Source of the DNA: Arion vulgaris
Lineage: Eukaryota > Mollusca > Gastropoda > Stylommatophora > Arionidae
Reading direction: 5' to 3'
DNA length: 64,000 nucleotides
NCBI GenBank assembly: GCA_020796225.1
Contig: CM036756.1
Coordinates: 50,076,363 to 50,140,362, forward strand
The notes below the pieces were generated by a model. That model searched no databases. It worked only from the letters and a program-made list of their open reading frames with translations, and was not told the origin of the DNA. Positions 22,386 to 34,011 of the stretch are shown here, piece after piece. The position numbers were made by a program, and so were the translations under genes. Every line of letters begins with the position of its first letter. The stretch's first letter is position 1.

Positions 22386-22893
22386 ATAATAGCTGTCCAT
22401 CACAAGCGATGATGACAATTGCCTCAGACGTGTGCTGCTGCACCTCTCTGGTATGTGCGTAGTATGGAGGTTAGGGTAGAGTCCAATCCTAGAACACAAT
22501 CCCCTACCACAGGTAGGGCATACATGATCAAGGTTAGACATGTGGGTGTTGTGTGTTCTGTCTTTTCACACAACTCGTTTTCTCTGTGCCTCAATGGCAC
22601 AACGATTCTCAGCTATGAAATTTCCTCGTGTGTTGTTACAGCGCCACATTTGGCGATCTTACACCAGGAATTGCCAGCATGTAGTGTCTATATCGAAGCA
22701 TTTCAGAGACACTTTAAGAGTATCTTTAACACGTTTTTTCTGTCCACCAGCTGAAAGTCTGCCCTTTCAAGCTCGCCATACTACAACAGTTTTGGATGCA
22801 TTTAGCAACGTGACTGGCCCATCTTACTTGGGCTTTCTGTAACAGGGTGTTGACGCTTGGAATATGTGCCCTTATGAGGACTTCAGTATTTGG
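22386..22893 (-). mobile_element. RTE-H LINE 3' fragment inserted in LINE D
   Basis: Flanked by AACCAGCGATTGATA (22,371-22,385) and AACCAGCGTCTGATA (22,894-22,908), a 15-base duplication with two differences. Inside, the minus strand reads HIPSVNTLLQKAQVRWASHV near 22,860 and the zinc finger CPTCGRGLCSRIGLY near 22,500, ending in an ATTATTAT tail. It interrupts the LINE D polymerase between LYQTLV and STIEYAM. The same 3' end occurs at 44,830-45,462 on the plus strand. Confidence 0.8.
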
Positions 22894-24151
22894 AACCAGC
22901 GTCTGATACAGGATGACAAGCAGCTGTTGCTCGATATTCACAGCCAGACCTATACGTACCTTCATCATGACATGCTCAACATATTCCCTGAAAAACAGAC
23001 TGCAGTCAAATTTCCCACCCAAAATTTGCATAGATTTAACTCTGGATAAACCAACACCACAAAATTTTGCAATAGGCGCACATGCATTAATAGTGTGATT
23101 ACTAAGGGAGAACCATGTTACTGCTGCTTTTGTATGGTGAACTAGTGCTTCAGAGATATCACACAAGTCTGTAATGTGGTCAAGTTCCCTTTGTATCTCA
23201 CCTGAAATCTCATTCCTGTCTTTCTCATGTCTATACACTAGAATGTCATCAGCAAATGACAATGTTCTATCACTTTCATCAAGTTGTTGTTCTGTGATCG
23301 ACACCGGGTATATGTTGAATAAGAACTGATGAAAGAGAAGAGGCTTGTGGCAAGCCTGAATATAGTCACCGGCTCAGATAACCAACCCCCACATCGCAGT
23401 ACAACTTTCCTTTTGAACAGCGCTGCAGCTATCCATCTTATGAATAGAGGGTCATTTGGAGTTTGATACCCTGTGCATGAGATAGTCATAGGGCATTCTG
23501 TTGCATGTATCTTCCAAGTCCACCATCACGGTACATGTTTCGATACCTGTGTGAAAACCCTCAAAGACATCACAGGCAAAGACCACATAGTTACACCATG
23601 TTTCCTTCCCAGATCTGTAACCTCCGAGAGTGGGTGAAGAAATATGACGACTTTCGAGGTCTCACGCCAGTTGATGTGTTACAATTTTTTCTAGAAGCTT
23701 GTCTGTCATATTTTGCAATGCAATAATTCTGTAGCCAGCTATCTGGGAGTGATCTTTGTTGGGCTTCAACAATGGTAGTAGGTAGATGTGGAGCCACTCC
23801 TCCCTGATCTCACCGTCCTGGATTCTGACGTTTAATTCTTTGACCAGGTCCTCCATGTCATCATCCGATCAATCAATAATATCTCTATTTCGCATGCCAT
23901 CAGGACCTGGAGCAGTGCTTCCTGAAGTTTTCAGTGTTGCCCTGACAATCTCAGCGACAAAGCACAGTTCTTTATCTAACACTGCACAGCTCTGCTATGG
24001 CCCTCTGTGTCATGAATCTTTCAGTCTTGTCATTCTGGTCTGATTGCTGCATATAGCATCTGAGGAAAGCTTTATCCTTATTCTCATCTGACTTCTGCCA
24101 GGTTAAGTCTGTGCTCTGGAAATCCCGGATGCATCAACGTCGCATGCATCT

Positions 24152-24311
24152 TCTTTTTCTTCGCGTTCGTTCTTTATGACCAATTTGAATCACTCTTTGC
24201 GATATGTTTGATCTTTGCCAAGAACGTGTATATGTTGCACATGGGTTTGGTAGGCCCCTAAATGACCAGACTCCTACATGTTTAGGACATGTGCATCCGA
24301 TTTCCGTCAAT
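24152..24311 (-). mobile_element. SINE S1, 5'-truncated copy
   Basis: Flanked by GCATGCATCT at 24,142-24,151 and 24,312-24,321. On the minus strand it carries the 3' two thirds of S1 (GCACATGTCCTAAAC, AACGTATACACG-type block, TTGGCAAAGATCAAACATAT, GAACGCGAAGAAAAAGA). It lacks the 5' GTCGTAAGAGGCGACT domain. Confidence 0.8.
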
Positions 24312-24569
24312 GCATGCATCTAAATCTCCAGAATGTCGACAGGGATTTTTCAGCTCACAGCTTGCTGCAGGATTTGTCTCATGTGACACTCTTAGTCAGA
24401 TTTGCACATGCTTTAAAGGATACAGTTTTCTCATCCATCCCCTTTTTTCCTTGGTATATTCAGGTTGTGTGCTAGTGGCCCTCCTAGCCTTCTGCCACAG
24501 TTTGACAGCTCTCTTCTTGGTGAGCCAGGCTTCACCGACCTTTTCATCCCACCATGGAAGCTGTGACTT

Positions 24570-25412
24570 ATATCAGATTTGAGATTATGAGAAGGCTTTT
24601 GACAGTACTGATAGGGAAACCCTTTGGAAATTGATGAAACACTATGGGATCGCATACAGAAAATTATTAACCTCATAAGAGCAACATATACAGATATGAA
24701 ATGTAGAGTTCTTCGTGAAGGTAAACTAACAGACACTTTTGGAATATAAACAGGAGTGCGACAGGGATGCCTTCTATCAGCTTTGTTGTTCTTACTGACA
24801 ATAGACTGGAGCATGAAGACAGCAGTAACTACCACCAGAAATGAAATTCAATGGACTCTGACAGAGCAGCTAGAAGATATGGACTTCGTTGATGATATAG
24901 CCCTTCTGTCACATACACGAAATCAGAGGCAGGATAAGCTAAGCACACTTGATCAAAGGTCCCTGCAACTTGGGCTAAACATTCATAAGGGAAAGACAAA
25001 GATAATGAGAATTAACCAAGCAAACAACAATGCGATCTCCCTGGGTGAAATCCCCCTTTAAGAGGTAGATTCATAGACATATTTAGGCAGCAATGTAGCC
25101 AAAGAGGGTGGAACAGATGGAGATCTCAAAATAAAAATACAGAAGGCAAGAGGAGCTTTCAATACGCTGGGAAACATGGAAGTCTAAAAATATTGAACTA
25201 GAACCAAAATTTGGATATTTAACTTTAATGTTAAAGCTGTTCTGATGTATGGGTCAGAAACATGGAGAACTACTAAAATAATAACGCATAAATTGCAACC
25301 ATTCATCAACTGGTGTCTGCGCAGAATAGAGGGACTGAGATGGTATGATAGGGTCACAAATGAGGAACTTGTGGAGAGAACAAGACAGATTCCAGTGAAC
25401 CAAGAAGTTAAA
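24570..25412 (+). mobile_element. LINE G copy 2 (RT fragment)
   Basis: Begins at YEKAFDSTDRETLWKLMKHY near 24,588, then GVRQGCLLSALLFLLTIDW at 24,753, DMDFVDDIALLS near 24,880 (V for A in the catalytic block), and the tail KAVLMYGSETWRT near 25,230 and RRIEGLRWYDRVTNEELV near 25,320. The 3' end is missing. Its downstream part is about 90% like 63,595-64,000. Confidence 0.8.
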
Positions 25413-25673
25413 AAAGACAATTTTTCTAGAACTTCTTTATTTGTCTGTTTTACTTTTCCTGAAATACAACCTATTCTTCTGTATATACACATTTCAAAGG
25501 AATTAATTCTATCTTTGATAAGCTTAAGCATTAGTTAGGTCTGTTTTAATAATAACAAGCAATCAGAAACTACATTTATCTGTCAACTACCAATCTCTAT
25601 AGGTGTAGGTTAACTGAAAGTCTACTATTTATAAATATAGATATATATAAATTCTCGTCAACATCTCTCCCAC

Positions 25674-25814
25674 CTCAACAATGCTCATCTCGCTAAATAA
25701 ACCAATCCCTGGAGTGGATGTTAAATCCACCATCTTCACAGTGCTGACTGGTGTAGCCTCCATAGCTCGAATTTGTTCAATTAATTCCATTGTGCTGCGC
25801 ATTTCAGCTTCTGC
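25674..25814 (-). CDS. Host gene exon with VDLTSTPGIGLFSEMSIVE block
   Basis: Forty-seven codons, phase 0 at both ends: AEAEMRSTMELIEQIRAME, then ATPVSTVKMVDLTSTPG and IGLFSEMSIVE. The acceptor TTGTTTCACACAG is good; the donor GAG|GTGGGA is acceptable. The motif V/FDxTxTPGxGLxxEMSxxELRERL, completed by the next exon, is the clearest family marker in the gene. I recall it from CFAP99 and the Chlamydomonas FAP99 protein. No frame damage, in contrast to all surrounding sequence. Confidence 0.75.
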
Positions 25815-26329
25815 CTGTGTGAAACAACAATAAAATATATATTTGTTTAAATGAATACTAATGACTAGGCACAATTATTTATATACATTGTGACAGGATG
25901 CAAAGGTAATTATATATGAATTCAAAGGGTTAGACCAGCAATGCCATAAGTTGACAATATCACCCCTCAATCTGAGGATGGTCTGAAGTTGCAAAGTAGG
26001 CGATAAGATAAAAATGGGCAATCGGGGGCAATGAAGGTTAAAGGGGAATTTAAGATCTAATACTACTCTTAGGGTAATCATTTTTAATATATTTAATGAG
26101 TTGAAGTTATTTGAAATAATGAAATCTCAGTTCTTGTGAAAATGCATGTGATGGAAACTTGATCTGGTGCTAGTGATGTCATTATCATATAGAAATCTGT
26201 GCAACTTATTAAAAAGTACTTTCTAGTGTAGTGCAAAACCATTGTTATTTCATTTAACCAGCAAATCATGCTACAACAGAATGGCAAAACAAGGCGCAAA
26301 CAGTATTGTGCAAAATACATAAAATTAGG

Positions 26330-28262
26330 ATTCATAAAATACCAATAAACCAATACATGACAATGTGTTTAGTGTGTCAAAAGACCTTTTCTAATGATGC
26401 AATGCAACCTTCCAGAATGATTGCACACCTCAAGCAGGCATACACTGGTTTGGAGATAAAGAGGTAGCTTTTTTCCACTTTGTCATGAATTTCACAACCA
26501 GCCAACAATGTCAAGCATGTTCCATAAGACTTCACAACAAAACATAGATGGAATTTGAGCTTCCTACAACATTTCATTATTGATTGTAAAGTCTGGAAAC
26601 AACATACTATAGGTAACTCATCATACCTGAAGTTAGAGTGGCTTCTGAATATTGTTTTGCACAAGTCACCACATGATAACATTAAGAAAATGTTCTTAAC
26701 AACAATTAAATGCAAAGGCACACTGATGAAATGGTTGGTAATGTGAAAGATACACTATGCAGTATCTTTAATACTATGCAGTGGGTCAATACAAAGAACA
26801 TAATTTGTATTACAGCTGGACGAGTCAACATTGTCTGAATATTAATTTCTGCTTCCTGCTATGTCCACTTCTTAAAAGATGAAAGTTTGGTTGAAAAATT
26901 ATTATCTCCCAGCAAACTAGAAAAAGATACTAAAGTATTAATATTTAGTCGTTGATCAGTTCTTCAAAGAAAAGGCAATTCGACTACCAAACAGAAAAAG
27001 AGACTAAAGGAGAGTCAATATTTAGTGTTGTTGATCAGTTCTTCAAATAGAAGGTACTTCTACTAACAAACATATGTCTTGCACAACTGATGGAACACCA
27101 TTAACAACTGGCCATTACCATTGATTTCTTGCTTTCTTTTAAAAAAACGGTCCCTAATAGCATTGTTATTCAATGTGACATTCATCTGCAACATCTAGTT
27201 GTAAAATAAAATCCCAGTGATCATTTGTACAAGTCATTAAGCACTGTCATTACTGCAGTAAACAAAAAAAAATATAATGTCTTCAGTGATCTGAGAACTA
27301 TGAGCTTTGAACTGAGAGCTATTCTGAGAACTTTGCTTGGATAATGATGAACATTTTAAATGCTTACTGTTTCATTCTGAAGTTCTTTGCCTTTCAAAAG
27401 GAAACTGTATTTATCCTTTCTACTACATTTTTGATACAGTTATACAGTGTTTTTAAAAACAAGATTGTATTCCTCAGCATTGAGCTCAAACAGATTAGAC
27501 CAGACATTACTATTTATCAGATCTATTTAAAAAGTTCAATGACACGAATTTACAATTTTACAATTACAATGACATGAGGTCAGTTGTCAGATACAAAACT
27601 GGTAGTCAGAAACTACTCCAATTTCAGAGCCTGTTGAAGTAGAAAAGATAAGTGGGATACAAGATAATGAATGACCTTTAATTTTATTGTGACCATTTGG
27701 GTATGCCGCAGACTGGATGATAAATCGATTTTCAGTCACTGAAGAAGTTTGCCATCAAGCTGTAGAGGAAGAGCTAATTGGGTTAAAAAAAACATGTAGA
27801 GCTGAATGCAAAGTTAAAAAAACCTTACCATGAGTCTTGGTTGAAAAAAAAAAAGAAAATCGTGACATATCCTTTACAGAACTTAGACAAGCCATCAACC
27901 ACAGTAAACGAGTCATCAATTTTCTAGGCATCACTTATACGTTCAGTAGTTTGTCATTGCTTTCTGAACGGTGAGGTCTAATTTTACCATTAGTAAAAAT
28001 CTATGGAAATGAATTTGCTTCCAAACTGCCTGTCGCAAAGATGAGTTTTGGTTACAGGTGGAAATTTCTAATCACTACCCTGCACAACAGACAATAGATA
28101 CAAAACTCTTTGTTGCATTTCCTACATCATATTTGGTGGAGTGTAGTTTTAGTGTAGTGCTGAAAATGTTGTCTCAAATGAAACAAATCAAAATTATTGA
28201 TTGCAGTAATTTAAGACTGGTGCTAACCAATTTTGCACCAGATATTGGTTATTGGTTACTAA
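26330..28262 (+). pseudogene. hAT transposase relic (ZBED/SCAND3 type)
   Basis: Fragments in order: BED finger start CLVCQKTFSNDAMQPSRM near 26,365 (the last histidine appears lost), CTTDGTPLTTGHYH near 27,079, IVIQCDIHLQHLVVK near 27,160, SLSTVITAVNK near 27,233, LSIELKQIRPDIT near 27,474, and the C-terminal dimerisation block FPTSYLVECSFSVV and LRLVLTNFAPDI near 28,110-28,245. Many stops and frameshifts; no active protein. A stretch around 26,917-26,968 is repeated imperfectly at 26,988-27,046. A SINE splits it at 27,853. Confidence 0.8.
27853..28031 (-). mobile_element. SINE S3, headless copy
   Basis: The minus strand matches the body of the tRNA-headed SINE at 54,077-54,330 (GCAAATTCATTTCC, GGTGAGGTC in reverse, TTTGCCATTG, GGTTGATGG) with about 85-90% identity by eye. 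The tRNA-like head is absent. It lies between two parts of the hAT transposase relic and ends in a run of T on the minus strand (A-run at 27,845-27,856). Confidence 0.75.
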
Positions 28263-28267
28263 ACTGA

Positions 28268-28808
28268 CGTCATTGCACTCAGGGCAGACCCATAAGTGCT
28301 CAGTCTCCCCAACAGATATCAAAGAGTATGCATACTGATGGTTCCTGTGGCTCGCTGATTAAACACACATTTCACTCTGCCTCTCAGGCATCCAGTTCGA
28401 CTTAACAACGGGTAACTCCAAACTGCCTAAATCGCTTGATCGATTCCGCATCGATTTTAGTGTCGTCCTCCAACAGACAGTCGCGAAGAGACCAAAGAAT
28501 ATCCCCCTTATCCATCTTTAACTTTCCAACAATCGATGCTGTTGATGCAAGCCTGGCCGCTCTCTCATTACCGTAAACACCTGCATGCCCAGGACAGTAT
28601 ATCCACGTAAGTCGCTGGAGGTTAGAAACTTCTATAGACGACATCCACTCATACCGAAACCTGCGAAGTGGGGCATACAGGACAACTACTTCAAGTATGA
28701 GGATGGAGGTTGAGGCCATTACTGCTGCCCTCCATTGGATCTCTGGGACTTCATTTACTGGGGCAGTTGTTGTATCTGACTCTCAGTCGATGCTTCACAA
28801 GATCCAGA
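28268..28808 (-). mobile_element. RNase H LINE end with inverted 5' part
   Basis: The minus strand 28,690-28,268 reads YEWMSSIEVSNLQRL, WIYCPGHAGVYGNERAARLA and the C-terminal IKRFRQFGVTRC, i.e. the second half of an RNase H and the protein end. The plus strand 28,690-28,808 reads MRMEVEAITAALHWISGT and VVVSDSQSMLHKIQ, the preceding part of the same domain. The two halves meet head to head near 28,690. The 3' end (GTAACCAATAAC) is shared with the copy ending at 52,335. Confidence 0.75.
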
Positions 28809-29559
28809 AGAGCACCATATATTATAAAGCTGATATTACTTCAATCAAGTTCATCTATTGCATTAAAACACAATGTACATAGGAAAAATCTGGCCAGCAA
28901 TGGCGGAATGCGGGAGGGCCATTCAGAATCAGGACTGTTTGATTCTGGACAAGACTTTGCTAGCGCATTTCCACCATGTTTGGTCTGGTATTTTCCGGTT
29001 TCGTTTATTGAGCTACTGAGTTAGTGCTTGAGCAACTCTGTGAGCTATGAATGTTACATGGAATGCTTTTTTCTGTGTCAACCATGCGTTTGTTGTGGAT
29101 ATTCAGAAAATGGCGGACAACAGTTATGACGAACCAACTCAATCTGCCGTATGCAGTGATATTGTGTGTGCAGAAAGCTGGATTTTGTCGTGATTGATGT
29201 TCCCTCAACATGAAATGTAATTCAAGTGATGAACAGTTGTGTGTTGACACTTTAGCAATGGCCATATGCATTTGTGCGGTGCAGGTTGCTTTTTGTGGCA
29301 GCATGAACTATGAACTATTAAAACACATTGAACAGAAGTTACTGCATGTGACATCAAAGGCTCATGCACTGTCAATGATAGTATCTTATTACATCATGCT
29401 CAGTAAAACTGAACTTTGTGATAAAGAGTTATTTTACAAATTAAATGAAAATTTGTTTTTAGCTTTGTTGTGGGGTTGGTGGGGTGTGTGTGAAGATGTG
29501 ATTATGCTGAGGTTAAAAGTTCAAGGGGGCGATGGCCTGAATTAGTTTGGGAAACACTG

Positions 29560-30857
29560 GGTTAGACCATTAACCAAGAACCTAAATATCTTCACAAGAC
29601 ACATTCTGGAAACAGGTAAATTCATGGTTTACATTTTGCCTGGCCAATGTTTAAAGATTGAATATCTGCAATGCCAAGTTGTAGTCATGTCTGTGTCCTG
29701 TCAGAAATCTATTAGTTGACATTTTTTCCCATGATGCAGCCTTTGTCTCTGGATTGAGATTTGCTATCACAGTATACAAACACTTCTCTGAGCACCAGCA
29801 TTCCATGCAATAGCGACTAATAACGGCTCATTGCCATGGCATTTGACTGTAAGTAGTATGACAGTTGCCATATCAGGGTCCTCAACAGGGAAGAGAAATA
29901 GTGAAAATGTACCTCCTATTTCCAGAGTGATCGAGGAGATGGTTTCACACCTTAAATGCTTACTATTTTGGGGCTGTACTACAAGTTGGTGATACCTGCA
30001 TTTTGAAAGAATGCAACAGATGCCTGCAATTCATGTTCCAAATGACTGTCAGGGTGAAGCCTTATCCAAAACATTCCTTCAGAGAAAAACAGTTCAGTAC
30101 TTGTGGTATAATGTACTCACACATGAATGACTAATATTGCAAAGAAATATGTAGTTATACAAGAGCAAATAAAGAACAAGCATTTCATGTTCCAAGCACC
30201 TATCATGGTTACCGCTTGTCTGGTGCACTCTTTAAAATTTAAAGTCTGAGTGTGCTATTGCAACTCTGAAATATGACAGTTTATCTAGTTGCATAAGACC
30301 CCTACTGAGTAGAATGCTTCGCTTCCTGACATTGTACACACTGCTGAGAGTTGGGTATGAAAAAATATTTGGAGCACATCAAAAATGACAGAGGTAAACA
30401 AGTGAAAATTCATTCTTTCTTGGGGGTTTGAAACAACAACATACATCACAACACTATGCATTAAAATAAATACTGCAATATTTATTTGGCAAATATGATA
30501 ATTTATAATTAGTTTACTTGCTGATGCAGTTTTATCTCTATCTTGCTGGAATTAGAAAGGTATCACTAGAGGTTTCAAAGAGAAACCCATTCACCAAAAA
30601 ACCATTCTTACAATGACAAATTTTCATTTAAAATTAATGAGATTGAAATTGATATGAATGCTATCATTTATTAACAAAATCTGCACAAGTTATTAATCTT
30701 ATGTTCAAACTTTCATATACTTTGGACATCTAATAACTAGAACTAGTGGTTCTTTTGAGGATTCACATAGGTTTGTATAGATGTAAAAGACTACAGAGAC
30801 AAAAAAGAAATATTTATTGCAGAACTTCTGTTTTAGTGCATCACTACTGTTCTTTAC
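29560..30857. other. Intron sequence without clear features
   Basis: AT-rich sequence. No frame over 60 codons with any recognisable motif, no inverted repeat and no SINE box seen. Confidence 0.45.
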
Positions 30858-30910
30858 CTCCTCCATTGCTTGTTTCATTAGATCTCTGCTTCTCTCTTTT
30901 ACGTCTTGTA
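30858..30910 (-). CDS. Host gene exon (QDVKERSRDLMKQAMEE)
   Basis: Fifty-three bases between acceptor TCTCCATCAACAG and donor GAG|GTAAAG. The first two bases complete a valine codon begun by the exon at 37.1 kb (RI-V-QDVKERSRDL). The rest reads QDVKERSRDLMKQAMEE and ends in phase 0, matching the next exon (AEAEM). Small size, strong sites and consistent phase support it. The product is helical and highly charged. Confidence 0.7.
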
Positions 30911-31399
30911 CTGTTGATGGAGAGAACCAATTCAGCAAAGTTTGTTAGTCCTTATGTGGATTTAAAGTGGAAATCTGGCAACTTTAAGTAAAATGATTTC
31001 AACTGTGCTAAAAAAACAGCATATAAACAATCAGTAACACTTCATATAGAGCTAAATGCAATGGAAAAATCAATCTATCTGAAGGTCACACCTACTGTCA
31101 ACCTAATGTTAAACCACCATTGCTGTACAGAGTTTCTGGTAGAATAAAAACGATGGCAACAAAGATTGAGAGAAAAATGTCGGCATGCAAAGTTCAGAAG
31201 CCTGCAAGTGCACTCTGTCTACAGTAGGAGACATCCAGAGAAGATACCTCAAACATCAGAGTTGAATGATGGTGGCTCAAGTGGCACAGAAATGGAATTC
31301 GAAAATGTATGTATCACAATCAATGATATGCTACGCAATGTAGAAAAGTAAGTAATTGCCAATGTTGTTTGCATAGTTTAAACAACAGTTTATGTAATA
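30911..31399. other. No recognisable feature
   Basis: A plus-strand frame of 61 codons (31,166-31,351) has no known motif. Nothing else supported. Confidence 0.4.
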
Positions 31400-31407
31400 C
31401 TCAGTAG

Positions 31408-31571
31408 CAGTGGCAGCTCGTGATCTTTTTTGCTTGTGGGGCCAGACAAAAATTATCGGAAAAATCATAATTTTTGGTTGTTATGTTTTAATTTATAAAA
31501 TAATAAATACACGTTACACATTATTTTTGGTGGGGCCCAGCCCAGTGGCCCTTAATGACGAGCTGCCACTG
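31408..31571. mobile_element. Short hAT MITE with CTCAGTAG duplication
   Basis: 164 bases with perfect terminal repeats CAGTGGCAGCTCGT and ACGAGCTGCCACTG, flanked by CTCAGTAG at 31,400-31,407 and 31,572-31,579. The CAGTGGC end, inner GTGGGGCC blocks and 8-base duplication define a non-autonomous hAT. It looks young because both the ends and the duplication are intact. Confidence 0.9.
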
Positions 31572-31636
31572 CTCAGTAGTATTTCATATAACTTAAATGG
31601 TATCTTCTGCGTGTATATCCTTTTGGGGCATGTCCT

Positions 31637-31735
31637 TCTGTGGCATGGAGGTAAGATGCTCACGGATTGATCCAAAGGTTCGCTCCCAGGTGTGAGCAAT
31701 AATGATAATTTTTCAGAGATACCTTCTTCTTCTCT
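31637..31735 (+). mobile_element. tRNA-like SINE head S2 (candidate)
   Basis: TGGCATGGAGGTAAGATGCT resembles an A box and GGTTCGCTCCC a B box, 35 bases apart as in tRNA-derived promoters. The downstream block AT.ATTTTTC(C)AGAGATA is shared with 62,385-62,480, where the heads also align (GTTGAGGTAAGATGCTC). Two copies with the same head and body suggest a SINE. No duplication was found. Confidence 0.4.
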
Positions 31736-31737
31736 CG

Positions 31738-31893
31738 AACCTTCTTTTTGGTTGTTTTTATCATTCTAATGTGATATATAAACAGCCAAACACCAAGAAC
31801 GGTGTACGTGCACAAAACCTTCAGTACCAATTGGAGCTCAGGTGCTTATCCTTCGGTGGTGTGTTCAGTTTCAACCAGCTGTTTATTTACTAG
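31738..31893 (+). mobile_element. Family A LINE 5' fragment
   Basis: Matches 2,155-2,290: TTTTTATCATTCTA.TGTGATATATAA, CCTTCAGTACCAATTGGAGC and GCTTATCCTTCGGTGGTGTG. It has no reversed segment attached and stops abruptly near 31,893. Confidence 0.7.
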
Positions 31894-32129
31894 GGTAGCT
31901 AGCTCTAGGGTACGATCCATTTTGCTGTATATTTAGTTGCAGATCTACGCCTTTTTTATCTACTTTTGCCGTAGCATTTATCTGATCTGAACCATGGTTA
32001 TTGGACGTCATCTCACTCTCTGTAGGATGATTTGTCCAAAAAGTATTGCACTTAGTCAATGTTTGGGTCAAGCCTTTGCATTATTGGTTTTACTTTTCTA
32101 TCCACGGTGAGTTTATCCTGAGTAGGAGT

Positions 32130-33136
32130 ATTCTCTGCCCCCATTGAAATGGCTAGAAATAATATACGGGGAAGACCAGAGAAAATGACTGAGGACACAC
32201 AGAAGTTATGCATTAGGTATTCATGCATCTACTAGAAGAGCGATGGCAGGAATGATGGGTGAGGTGAAGCTGAAACGGCCAGCAGAGGGAACTAGAGGGT
32301 CGAAACGACATAACGAGGTACTAAGGACTGATAGTCAGATAGGTAAGCAGGGTAGGGACAATAGAGCTAATAGGGAATTTAGAGATATAGCGGTAGGAGA
32401 TGATGAAAATTAGGGTGACTCGAGAAGTAGGGAGGATAGACATCAAGCCAAGAAAGAATTTAAGGGCATAGCTGTAGGAGAGGATGAAAGTGAGGGTGAC
32501 TGGAGAAGTAGGGAGGATAGACATCAAACCAAGAAAGAATTTAAGGACATAGCGGTAGGAGAGGATGAAAGTGAGGGTGAATGGAGAGTTGGGGAGGATA
32601 GACATGAAACAAAAAGGGAAGTTAAAGATGTAGCGGTAGGGGAGGATGAAAGTGAGGGTGAATGGAGAGTTGGGGAGGATAGACATGAAACAAAAAGGGA
32701 AGTTAAAGATGTAGCGTAGGGAGGATGTAAGTATGGATGTAAGGAGAATTAAGGAAGATAGAGCTATGATAGAATTTCAAGATAGAGAGAAAGAAAAAAG
32801 GGGACTGCAGGATTAAAGAAGACTATAAAAAATTTACAGAGAGAAGTTAAAGAAAAACGAGAAGAACTAGAGAGGTTACAGGTAGACAAAGGCGAGCGAG
32901 ATGAATTAATAGAGAAGCTACAGGTGGAGATAAATGAGTTGACAAATATAGAATATGAAGAGATACAAGGAGCATGTAGTGTTGAAGTAAGCAGTAAGGA
33001 AGAGACATCAGCGTTGAAAAGACAGGTAAAGATGTTACTAAAGGAGAGAAAGGAACATCTTGGTGGGATGAATGGTCTAGTTTACCGCATTGATGAACTG
33101 AAAAGAGAATTAAGGAAGAGAGAGATAAGAAAGTAA
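32130..33136 (+). pseudogene. Remnant encoding 27-residue repeats and a coiled coil
   Basis: A plus-strand frame from about 32,244 (MAGMMGEVKLKRPAEG) has one stop near 32,411, then an 81-base unit repeated about four times: RHQ(A/T)KKEFK, (D/G)IAVGEDESEG, (D/E)WR. Each unit is exactly 27 codons, so frame is kept across the array until a shift near 32,716. Beyond two shifts a helical stretch follows (KTIKNLQREVKEKREELE near 32,823; SALKRQVKMLLKERKEHLG near 33,011) ending at 33,136. I do not recognise the protein. With a polypurine tract and LTR-like sequence about 0.9 kb downstream, a gag-like or accessory product of an LTR element is possible. Confidence 0.45.
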
Positions 33137-33139
33137 GAT

Positions 33140-34011
33140 ACTCTAAATTATCATCTTTTGCAGAGCGGAAGAGAGGAGGTTACAAATGCGTGCTTGATAA
33201 ATGATTTAGCTAACATAGATCTATTTAAGAAATATATAGATATTAAATATCCTCTAGGTAGTATTTTTCAGGGAAAAAAAGGAGAGGGAGAGAAAGAATA
33301 ATACCAACATTTTTAAGTTATGTGCAAACAATGGATTGGTTGGTATGGCTTGAAATGTATGGTTGCATAACTGCATAAAGACCTGTTTGCAGTGGAAACC
33401 GACAACTTTCAGCTTAAGGATGAATTAAGATGCTTTAACGAAGAAAATGTTTTTGTTTTTTAAAACGCTAGAGATTACGATTTAAATTGTCTGCATATGG
33501 ATATACTTTTTTTTTCTCGAGGGTAGAAACATCATCGGTTCATGGAAACAAGTCAGCTGCATCTTGACGTTTTTGCGCCTGTATGAAAACTTGTTGACAT
33601 GAGATTAATCTGTTTTTTCTTTCTTCCACATATGTTTGAATACCATGCTATATGTTGAGGGATAGTAAAGTGCAGACTTGGGAGTCTCTTGACCAGTGGA
33701 CCAGTTTTAAATCACAGTGAAATTTTCAACCTGGTTTCACACTACCAATATGGTCTTCAGATTTGCACTTGTTTATGTTCATTATGTCAGAGTGAATGGG
33801 TTTAACTTTATATTTCTATGATGACTGTCCATTTTGAAGCAAATGCATTCTATCAAAAAGAACAAGTATAAATGTGGTGAGGGACGGATGTTGTATTTTA
33901 GTGGATGAAAGGATTGCCTATCTCTATCTCTGCCATATCTGAAGGATGAGTGAGGATTTTTGGGTGTACAGGGGGACATTTTTTTATGTAGAAGATTTCG
34001 GGAAATCTTCT
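33140..34011. other. Between repeat ORF remnant and LTR; nothing coding recognised
   Basis: No RT, protease or integrase motif can be read on either strand. If this is the body of an LTR element, the pol region has been lost or is beyond recognition. Confidence 0.4.

Larger units (their letters stand above)
22297..24566 (-). mobile_element. LINE D copy 2 (RT region), with nested insertions
   Basis: Follows LINE D copy 1 (41.5-44.4 kb) along its length: IRDFQSTD-type sequence near 24,120, EEWLHIYLLPLLKPNKDH near 23,780, TFSFADD-equivalent LSFADDILVYRHEKDR near 23,250, and ISTIEYAMAILTV near 22,345. It is more decayed than copy 1, with frame changes every 60-190 codons. A SINE (24,152-24,311) and an RTE-H fragment (22,386-22,893) are inserted in it, each with a duplication. 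Its 3' side is cut by a PLE fragment. Confidence 0.8.
25936..29559 (+). mobile_element. hAT (BED-finger type) transposon with GGTTAGAC duplication
   Basis: Identical GGTTAGAC octamers lie at 25,928-25,935 and 29,560-29,567. The left end is CAGCAATGCCATAAG and the right end reversed is CAGTGTTTCCCAAAC, a weak but plausible pair beginning CAG. Both subterminal regions carry a GGGGGC(A/G)ATG block (26,025 and 29,526). The target has a central TA as in Buster-type hATs. It contains a decayed transposase (26,330-28,262), a SINE and a LINE. The 8-base match could be chance if the weak left end is wrong. Confidence 0.65.

Noticed and set aside
29210..29545. A plus-strand gene of 111 codons
   Set aside because: It ends at the terminal repeat of a hAT element and has no known domain; most likely part of the element's non-coding 3' region.
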